Shown: positions 55,925 to 64,000 of the stretch, one piece after another
Layout: each line of letters opens with the position of its first letter
Position numbering within the stretch: position 1 is the stretch's first letter
Assembly (NCBI RefSeq): GCF_021134715.1
Contig: NC_060023.1
Span: forward strand, 372,001-436,000
DNA: 64,000 nt
Direction: 5' to 3'
From: Daphnia pulex
Taxonomy: Eukaryota > Arthropoda > Branchiopoda > Diplostraca > Daphniidae
Program-made: the position numbers and the translations under genes
Notes under the pieces: model-generated
The model's input: only the letters and a program-made list of their open reading frames with translations
Databases searched by the model: none
Told to the model about the DNA's origin: nothing

Positions 55925-56395
55925 GTGAGAAACAAATGTATCGCCAAGAAAATGATTACCTTCATACATTTCAGTTACGTTTTGTTGCCTCGTCTAACAG
56001 GCGCCTAACTGAAATTAAATTTCGTGGCCACTTTAAAGGCGTGATGGCAACTGAAAGCAAAACTAAAATCCTAGTCATATTCATTTTTATCAGTTCATCA
56101 CGTTTGAGCTGTAAGTCAATCTCGCAACTTAGTTTCAAGATAACGAAAGTAGGCAACGATCTTTTATGACGTGACGGCTGTAAGTTATCTATAAACGCCT
56201 GGGGACATGGCAGGGTGGTCGATTCGAAAACGAGTTTCAAGTTCTATTTTTAGCCAAAGAACAAAGCATTTGCCATTTGAGCATGTTACGTGGGTATTGC
56301 AATTTCCTGCTTCAGGGTATAGAAGAGTGAACAGGGAAGTGCAACCCATGGATAACCTGTTTTACGAACAGCAAATCGACATGGTAAATCCCATC
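55925..56395. other. Spacer; promoter of coiled-coil/C1q gene 4
   Basis: No gene seen. The right part (from about 56320) resembles 61690-61860 upstream of the next paralog, with a TATA-like ATATAAAGG near 56397 and ACATTTGGACCAT shared just before the start. Confidence 0.5.
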
Positions 56396-56509
56396 AATAT
56401 AAAGGTTGCATTTCTTTCGATATTTTTAGTTTACACAAAACATTTGGACCATTGAGATCGCCCGATCGAAATTTGCAGTTTGTTATTCAAGGAAATAAGA
56501 AAAAATAAA

Positions 56510-58993
56510 ATGACAAAACTATCGGTAAGTTTTACATTTAAGTAGACACATTTAGCGATTAACTATTGACATGATTGTCAATTATTCTTTCTTCAATTAA
56601 ACCATGTGTAGTTGGTTGTGTTTGTTTGGATTTGGCACTGTGCTGTCTATGGCCAGTTACCCCTAAATAATGTTGATTACAATCCCTACACTTCTACGTT
56701 CTTGAGTCAACCGACTAAACAAATAAGAGCAGCTAGAGCAACTGGTCGATTGGGAAATCCACAGAACATTAGGGATGCTTTAAGTCTGAGTGCCATTTCC
56801 TTACAACTAAATAAACAAATTGAAGCTACGACTGCCAGCTTAGCAAGTCAACTAAAAGGTCTAAAATAAAGCCATATTATTTTCCCAAAACAAATTGGAA
56901 ATTTTATAAAACTTTAAACATTGCAGATACAAATGACAAATTAGAAAAAACTAACGCAGATTTATCCAGTACGCAAAAACAGGTTTCTGATTTGATGGAG
57001 GCATTGACAAGTACACATTTTATTTTGTCCGCAATTTAAATGAGTATTGTGCCGGAAATAAATTTCAAAAATTGTTCACAGAAGCAAATGATGCAACGAA
57101 AGCTGCACAAGCAGATCTAGACAAAACGAACAGCGCTCTTTCACAATGGAGTGCAGCACTGAAAGGTGTTTAATAATTTTATCGAAATTAAAAATACTGT
57201 TGCATAAATTAATTTCTGAAAATTATTTACAGCAAAAGCCTCAAAAGAAGAACTATATGGCGCCGTTTCACATTTTACTGCAGCATTGGACGGTGTTTAA
57301 ATCAAAATTTTAAATTGTTGTAAATTTATTATCAAACATTTCTTTACAGAAAAAGCCTTTAAAGAAGAAATGGATCACGCCGTTGGACAATTGACTACAG
57401 CATTGGATGGTATTTTTAATCTATTTGAAATTTAAACAAATGTTATGTAAACTGATTTTGGAAAATTATTTATAGAAAAAGTCTCAAAAGAAAAATTCCA
57501 TGGCACTGTTGCACAATTGACTGCAGCATTGGACGGTATTTAAATTTTATGTAAATTTCAGTTTTGTAAATCAATTTTCGAAAACTATTTATAGCAAAAG
57601 CTTCAAAAGGGGAACTGGTTGGCACCGTTGCACAATTGACAAAAGCATTGGACGGTATTTCAATTTATCGAAATTTAGATAAATATTACGTCAATTGATT
57701 ATGGTAAACTATTTATAGCCAAAGCTTCAAATGAAGAACTGGTTGACGCCGAGGAACAGTTGAATGCAGCATTGGACAGTATTTAAATCTGCTATTTTTA
57801 CATTTTAAGTTAACGTTAGGTAAACTAATTTTTGGAAACGATTAACAGCAAAAGCCTCAAAAGAAGATCTGGAGGAAGCCGTCGAACAATTGACTACAGC
57901 ATTGGATGGTAATGGTATTAAAATTTATTTACCTTTCAATTAATAGTTTTCAAAAACTATTTGTTTATAATGTTATAGCGAAAGCCTTAAAAGAAGAACT
58001 GGATAGCGCCGTCGCAAAATTTACTACTAACGGGACTGCAGCATTGAACAGTATTCATTAAAAATGTATTTAAATTCCTATTTTGTAACTTAATTATAAA
58101 CAACTATTTACAGCAAAAGCCTCAAAATCAGACCTGGAAGCAACGAATTTAGAAGTTTCAAAGTTGAAAGGTGATGCTCTAAAATTTTATTTTTTTACTC
58201 AATAAGAATTTAAAAAAAATCAACTTTGATCATTTTAAATATTTTACAAAAATGAAGTTAACACATCGATAAACCATTCAGATTTTTTTTTAAATTAATT
58301 TTCCCCAGTCCTTACGAGTCCTAATTCAAATGGAGCAATCCCCACCTCATGTGGAGACCTCAAAACTTTCGGCTTTGCCAAAAGCGGAATCTACTCCGTT
58401 ATGATCAGCAAACAAGTCCAAAACGTCTACTGCGATTTTTCTAAATCAAACGATGCAGGTATAGACTTTGCAATTCAATTAAGAGCTTAGTTATACCACA
58501 ATGTTCTGCAATCACTCTTTCGTTTTATATATTTTGATGACACGCAGGTTTGCAAAAATGGATTGGTATCGTCGATGTAAAATCGGCACCTGTTTATTTC
58601 CAAGCTCAACGGACATCTAGCTATTCGACTGTCGACAGCGTCGTTCCGTTTGATTTAATCAGACTCAATGATGGGAAGGCATTGGACCCTTCCGGAGTAT
58701 TCGTTGCACCTGCACCAGGAAAATATTTTTTCGGTTTTTCAGGTCTTAGTGATAACGGTGCCCTCGCAAGAGTAGTGTTGGAGGTGAAAACTGCAACAGT
58801 GGATTGGTCCAGAGTTGGAGAAGGGTACGGTGACACAACGTTTAAGACTTTCGCTTTCCACGCTACATTGGAACTCCTCAAAGGCGACCAAGTTAGACTG
58901 GTCTTGACAGAAGGAGCCATTCACGATAGCGATCTACATTTTTACACTAACTTTGTCGGTGTTTTAATCGCGCAAAACGAATTAACGGTTTAA
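56510..58993 (+). CDS. Secreted coiled-coil protein with C1q domain (exon-cassette stalk)
   Basis: Fourteen exons: 56510-56524, 56612-56858, 56927-57010, 57082-57165, 57233-57292, 57350-57409, 57476-57535, 57595-57654, 57719-57778, 57849-57908, 57979-58050, 58114-58170, 58309-58458, 58548-58993; 504 aa, no break. Signal peptide (LVVFVWIWHCAVYGQ), a linker (YNPYTSTFLSQPTKQ), then a stalk. Exons 5-10 are each 60 nt, phase 1 to phase 1, encoding variants of AKASKEELxxAVxQLTAALD. Exon 13 has TSCGDLKTFGFAKSGIYSV...VYCDFSK and exon 14 the C1q domain (~357-504, VYFQAQRTSSY, FVAPAPGKYFFGFSG, LLKGDQVRLVL, NFVGVLIAQ). Family role: extracellular trimeric recognition or adhesion. Next to a fucosyltransferase. 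Confidence 0.88.
57233..58170 (+). repeat. Tandem exon-intron cassettes, gene 4
   Basis: Eight units with exon starts spaced 117-135 bp: 57233, 57350, 57476, 57595, 57719, 57849, 57979, 58114. Each has an exon of 60, 72 or 57 nt beginning (G/A)AAAGC.T.AAA and an intron ending TTATAG or TTTACAG. Confidence 0.85.
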
Positions 58994-58999
58994 TTCTTT

Positions 59000-61640
59000 T
59001 TTCTGTTCTGAAAATTCCTAATCCTGAGTAGTAATTTCTGTCTTTATTACTGGACATCAATGTTTTTCATAGCTGACACAACATAGTAGCTCACATTAAT
59101 TGGTTAATGAAAACTTTTTCAGAAATATACGTGAGAGAAGAATTAAAATGAGCAGGACCATTTGGTGTGTGGCGGTAATAGGTCCTACTTGATCACAAAA
59201 ACTTCTAGTTGCACTCTGCTATAAGTGATTAAAGTAAAAATATTTTGGAATTTGTTTGTTAATCCACAGACAATTAAAGTTGTGAGGAAAAACAAAACCG
59301 AGCCACCCCTGACGACTGACGGGAGTAAACAAAAACGGTAAGAGGAAACGGCCAACAGCCTAGCCCAGGAATAGTAATCCTACTCCATACTATGTCGCGA
59401 TTGATAAACAACGCCACTTAATAATCAAAAAGGAAGAATAATGATCAACTGTGTCCTACCTTTAAGCCTGGTAAATCTACGGCCAGGCATCCAGCATGTG
59501 ATCCATCCGCTGAATAGTGAAATCCACCACACACACATGGGTGTACACGAGGATAGAGGGAATTAAAAGAAAGGGGAAGAATAGATCCGTAACTCGGCTG
59601 ACATCAGTAGTTTCTCCATTCCAATCCAACGGGATGTTGTTTATCTGATTGAAAAATAAAAATTGTGTTACGACAAATATTGACAGAAACAACAAGTAAA
59701 AGTTGAATGAGACACTGGGTTAACCCTAACTTGAAATCAATATGAGAATTTAAGGTTTCAATCTAAAACACTGCATTTGTGTGAGTCTGCATCATTAAAA
59801 TATCTAGCAGGCCGCAGTAATAAAAGTAACACAAATCAATATACCTTGTACAGCGATTTCATGAGATTGTTTTTGGAGGCAGATCAATTCCAGCACAAGC
59901 AACACTTGCATGTCTTGTGGTAGTGACGACTAGCTCAGGCCTCAAATCTGCACGAGAAGGTTACGAAAGAAGAAGATTACAGTGCAAAGAAACTGCCATG
60001 CATTGACAGGGGCTGGCATGATAAATGCTAGTCAGAAACTAACAAAAAAGGTTTAACTCTACTATTCAAGCCCCCGTAATCATTGGCATTCAAATACTTA
60101 GTTTCCTGCTAAACAGCATGGAGTGGAGAACATGACATGAGGGCCGCGACACCAAACTTCCACGTTTTCGTAATTCTATTTGCTGGGCTATTTTTCATGT
60201 AAAATTACGTATAAAAAGTTTCCAAAAAGTGATTATTCCGTTTTCTTTGTAATCTTTTACATTCGTCTCTTTTTCTAAACTTTCAAGTAAAACGAGAGCA
60301 GCAGACGACACTCATTTTTTAAGATATCGATAGAAATTGTTAAAATCGATTTTCCTTAAACCTCCGCTAAATTCAAACAGCTCAAAAACGATCAAAGCGG
60401 TTTTCTCAGCCGCGCTAGACATCCGCTGAGCGAATCGCAGGGATCAGGATTATTTTTAGTATCTCAAAGTTCGTCTCAACAAGACTAATCCCCGTTTTAA
60501 TCCGAAATAACCGCCATCACAATAAGACCCTCCAGGACCTTCTTGGAAGCCAAGAAGGAATGAAAAGATCATTTTGCTTCGTTTGGCATTTTACTCTTGA
60601 ATGTCTTTCACAGCAAACAAGAAATGTAAGCGACTGATCTAGGAGGTTTGTTTGCATGGTGCTGTTCACCTATTTTCTCTAACAGACTTCCAATTTTATT
60701 TGGATAAATTTTGGGTTTAGCTTAGAAAATCTCAATGAAATTAAACCCAAATCCTGTTTGATGAACATCAAGGTACGCCATTTACAAGTGTGATTTATCC
60801 ACTTTATCAAATTTTCTTCAGAATTATTAGAACATTTCCTTTTTACGCCTTTTTATAATAAGAACAACAATATTTTTCATTCAGGGTTCGCCATCTCTCA
60901 TTACTCACTATAATTCAATCATCATTATATACTTAAAAAAAAGACGTCCGTTGATCAGCGTGAAATGCGTTAATTTGTGGAATTTTGATTACGTCCACGG
61001 GCTGTATTAATAAGTAAAATTAGCTACTGAATAAGTCGCCAAGAAGCCGCCATAGTCGGAGGTCGCCCTCCCAGCTCATCGCTCACGACCATCGGACATT
61101 CAATTTACATCTGATGAACATGCCAACAGATTAATTGTTGGCATACAATTGTAATATTTATAAGGAAGCTTTAATGAATAACCACCGCACTACTTTTAAA
61201 TTCCAAACTCCACGATGTGATGCCCTATGCATAAATATGGTGCGTAGCTACTTATACTTTTGAAAAAAGCACCCACAGATCTCGGATGCCTTCCAGACTC
61301 GTCAGCAAGTGACACCGGAAGACACTGTCTATTACTAATGCCATCAATCTTTGCCATTAATCAAACTTTTCGCTTCATGTAATATTAGAGACGGATGAAC
61401 ATGTCCAGAAATTTTGGTGGGGATGTTAAGTTATAGCGTCAAATCTTCATTGCAATAAAATTAAGGACATACTTTAGTTTAAATATTGTTCGACTGAGTT
61501 TTACCACAAGTAAAATCAAATAAACAAGTTTAAAGTCAAGGTAAGCGTGGGACCGTGGGTCATAAAAAAGAAGGGAGGACTCGTGACTCGTGTCGAGGTC
61601 AACGGGGCTGCAATAGACAAGCGAGGGGAATGAACTACTT
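59000..61640. other. Intergenic between the two C1q genes
   Basis: No supported gene. Contains an inverted copy of the dispersed repeat at 59860-60070. Confidence 0.45.
59860..60070 (-). repeat. Dispersed repeat, copy 3 (inverted)
   Basis: Reverse strand carries GTCAATGCATGGCAGTTT, TTTGCACTGTAATC and TGCAGATTTGAGGCCTGAGC, matching 35390-35600. Confidence 0.55.
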
Positions 61641-61776
61641 TGATGAGAACTCGAAGGCTGATGGCCAATCCTTCCGGGCGGATGGCGGCAGAAGGGTGAA
61701 CAGGGAAGTATACTTACAGCCAAGATAACCTGTTTTGCAAAGGTCAAATTGACAAAAGAACATCGCGAGTGCCATG

Positions 61777-61783
61777 TATAAAA
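61777..61783 (+). promoter_or_regulatory. TATA box of coiled-coil/C1q gene 5
   Basis: TATAAAA followed by AGGTTGAGTTTCTTTCG, parallel to ATATAAAGGTTGCATTTCT before gene 4; the ATG at 61870 is about 90 bases downstream. Confidence 0.55.
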
Positions 61784-61869
61784 AGGTTGAGTTTCTTTCG
61801 AATGTTAGTTTCCACAAGACATTTGGACCATCCACAACCGGTCGTTGCAGTTTGATATTGACGCAAAAG

Positions 61870-64000
61870 ATGACGAAAATATCGGTAAGGTCTCAATAAA
61901 TGAGTTTAATTGTTTAACGTTCAGCTACCGTATTAATTTTATTGTCGATTTTGCTTTATTTCATTCAAACAAATAGTTGGTTGCCTTCATTTGGATTTTA
62001 CACTGTGTCGTCTATGGCCAGTTACCTTTAAATAACTTTGATCCTTATCATCATCCCTATTACATTCCCTACACTTCTACGTTCATTAATCAACCCGCTA
62101 CTCAAATAAATGACAAAACGGAAGCTAGAGGAACTGGTGAATTGGGAAATCAACAAAACTTGAGAAATTTATTTGGGAATTCTGCCATTTCCTTGAAAAT
62201 AAAACAACTTGAAGAAACAACTGCAAGTTTGGCAAGGCAACTTAAAGGTATGAAGAAATAAATGCCATATTTTTTCAAAATGATTTGAAAATTTAACAAT
62301 ACTTTCAACATTGCAGATACAAATGACAAATTAGAAAAAACTAGCGCAGATTTATCAACTACGCAAAAAACAGTTTCCGATTTGAATGAGGAGCTGAAAA
62401 GTATACAATATTAAACAGAATCCAGCAAATCGTTGGAAATAATCTTCACAATTTATTTTACAGAAACGAACGATAATTTGGCAACGAAAGCTGCGCAAAT
62501 AGATCTAGTTAAAACGAAAAAAGATGTTTTACAATTGAGTACAGCCTTAGACGGTAATTGAATTTATCTTATTTTTTAGTTAAGACAATTAATTAAGAAA
62601 AATTCATTTCAGAGAAAGCAAAAACAACAGCACTGAATGACGCCGTTACACAATTGAATACGGCATTGGATGGTAATTAAGTTTGATCGCATTTTAATTA
62701 ATTGTAATATAAAATAATTTCCGGAAATTAATTACAGGAAAAGCTACAACAACAGCACTAATTGACTTCGTTAATCAATTGATTACATTATTGAATGGTA
62801 GGCCTAATTAAATTTAATCAAATTTAAATAAATTATAATATAAATCAATTTTCGGAAATTATTTACAGGAAAAGCAACAACAACAGCACTGAACGACGCC
62901 GTCACACAATTGAATAGGCTACAGTATTAGATGGTAATTGAGTTTTATCAATTTCTAATTATAAATTATAATATAAATAAATTTCCGGAAATTATTTACA
63001 TTAAAAGCCACAACAACAGCACTAAATGACAACGTCACACAATTGAATACAGCATTGGATGGTAATTCAATTTAATTAAATTTTATAAGTAGTAATATAA
63101 ATAAATTTCCGGAAATTATTTACAGGAAAAGCAACAACAACAGCATTGAATGACGCCATCAATCAATTGAATACATCATTGGATGGTAATCAAATTTAAT
63201 CAAATTTTAATAAATTGTAATATAAATTAATTTCCGGAAATTATTTACATTAAAAGCCACAATAACAGCACTGAATGACAACGTCACACAATTGAATACA
63301 GCATTAGATGGTAATTTAGTTTGAATTAAAATAAATTAATGATATTGAAAATCTATTTCCGGAAATATTTCCAGGAAAAGCCTCAAAATCCGACCTGAAT
63401 GCAACGAATTTAGAAGTTTCAAATTTGAAAGGTGCTTGACAATTTTTTTAATATTTATTTTATATTATAATAAGAAATATACTTTTAAAAACCTTATATA
63501 TTTTTGATAAAAACTAAGAGAAACCAGTAACCTTTTTTAAAAAAAATTTCCCCAGTACTTACGAGTCCTAATTCTAATGGAGCAATCCCCACCTCATGTG
63601 AAGACCTCCAAACTTTCGGCTTTGTCAAAAGCGGAATCTACTCCGTCGTGGTCAACAAAACGGTCCAAAATGTCTATTGCGATTTTTCTAAATCAAACGA
63701 TGCAGGTATAGACTTTGCAATTCAATTAAGAGCTTAGTTATACCACAATGTTCTGCAATCACTCTTTCGTTTTATATTGTGAAACGCAGGTTTGCAAAAA
63801 TGGATTGGTATCGTCGATGTAAAATCGGCACCTGTTTATTTCCACGCTCAACGGACATCTAACTATTCAACTATCGACAGCGTCGTTCCATTTGATTCAA
63901 TCAAACTCAATATTGGCAATGCCTTTGACCCTTCCGGAGTCTTTGTCGCTCCTGCATCAGGAGAATATTATTTCGCTTTTTCGGGTATTAGTGGTAACAG
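61870..64000 (+). CDS. Coiled-coil/C1q protein 5, partial at window end, one frameshifted cassette
   Basis: Exons seen: 61870-61884, 61977-62247, 62317-62400, 62464-62553, 62613-62672, 62738-62797, 62869-62933, 63008-63061, 63126-63185, 63257-63310, 63375-63431, 63556-63705, 63790 to past the end. Paralog of gene 4 with the same signal peptide, linker (YIPYTSTFINQP), stalk and Cys exon (TSCEDLQTFGFVKSGIYSV); the C1q domain is cut by the window. Stalk cassettes read GKATTTALNDAVTQLNTALD. The cassette at 62869 has a 5-nt insertion (AGGCT after TTGAAT) giving an in-frame TAG; skipping it keeps frame. The cassettes at 63008 and 63257 lost the usual CAG acceptor (now CAT) but an AAAAG six bases later keeps phase. 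So it is either functional by exon skipping or an early pseudogene. Confidence 0.7.
62613..63431 (+). repeat. Tandem exon-intron cassettes, gene 5
   Basis: Seven cassettes, spaced about 124-133 bp from the second onward. Introns are also alike, with TTTCCGGAAATTATTTACA before most exons. Cassettes at 62869 and 63126 resemble each other, as do 63008 and 63257, which suggests that a two-cassette unit was duplicated. Confidence 0.85.

Noticed and set aside
62613-63431. Regularly spaced repeats as a CRISPR array
   Set aside because: Units are coding cassettes with GT-AG introns in an animal gene; spacing and sequence do not fit repeat-spacer structure.

Overview
The window is animal nuclear DNA, most likely from a branchiopod crustacean such as Daphnia. 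Genes are small and split by short (60-150 bp) GT-AG introns, promoters carry TATAAATA, and the content is arthropod-like: an RR-type cuticle protein, three tandem ionotropic receptors (IRs), PAN-domain secreted proteins and an expansion of coiled-coil/C1q proteins. The species assignment is inference from gene style, not from a search.

Layout. 0.9-1.6 kb: a four-pass membrane protein. 2.5-16.5 kb: a tandem duplication (a Cys/Pro-rich secreted gene, a PAN-like secreted gene, a non-coding block with a TATA box, and a minus-strand C1q gene). Its junction is visible at about 8.446 kb, so the first copy keeps the whole Cys/Pro gene and the second keeps the whole minus-strand coiled-coil gene. 16.5-24.7 kb: an older paralogous unit in better condition (non-coding block, intact 541-aa C1q protein, four-pass membrane protein, beta-1,3-galactosyltransferase, a third four-pass protein). 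25-31 kb: gene-poor, with a fourth copy of the block, a decayed partial copy of the 36.7-41 kb segment, and unusual hairpins. 32.2-34.9 kb: an intronless 903-aa membrane-anchored coiled-coil protein with two C2-like domains. 37.5-38.2 kb: a cuticle protein. 40.6-43.5 kb: two inverted-repeat elements and a tRNA-Leu(AAG). 44.4-53.8 kb: three tandem IR genes. 54.6-55.9 kb: an alpha-1,3-fucosyltransferase. 56.5-64 kb: two tandem plus-strand coiled-coil/C1q genes; the second runs off the end.

Themes. The C1q proteins are built from symmetric phase-1 exons of 54-90 nt that encode heptad-like segments, so the stalk can grow or shrink by whole exons without breaking frame. Golgi glycosyltransferases sit beside C1q genes twice. 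The most striking single feature is a 492-bp hAT-like inverted-repeat element with an 8-bp target duplication inside a coding exon of the first IR gene. Its edges supply GT and AG exactly where removal restores the reading frame, which looks like an intron newly made by a transposon.

Exon coordinates were worked out by hand from splice signals, frame and comparison between paralogs; no transcript data were available.
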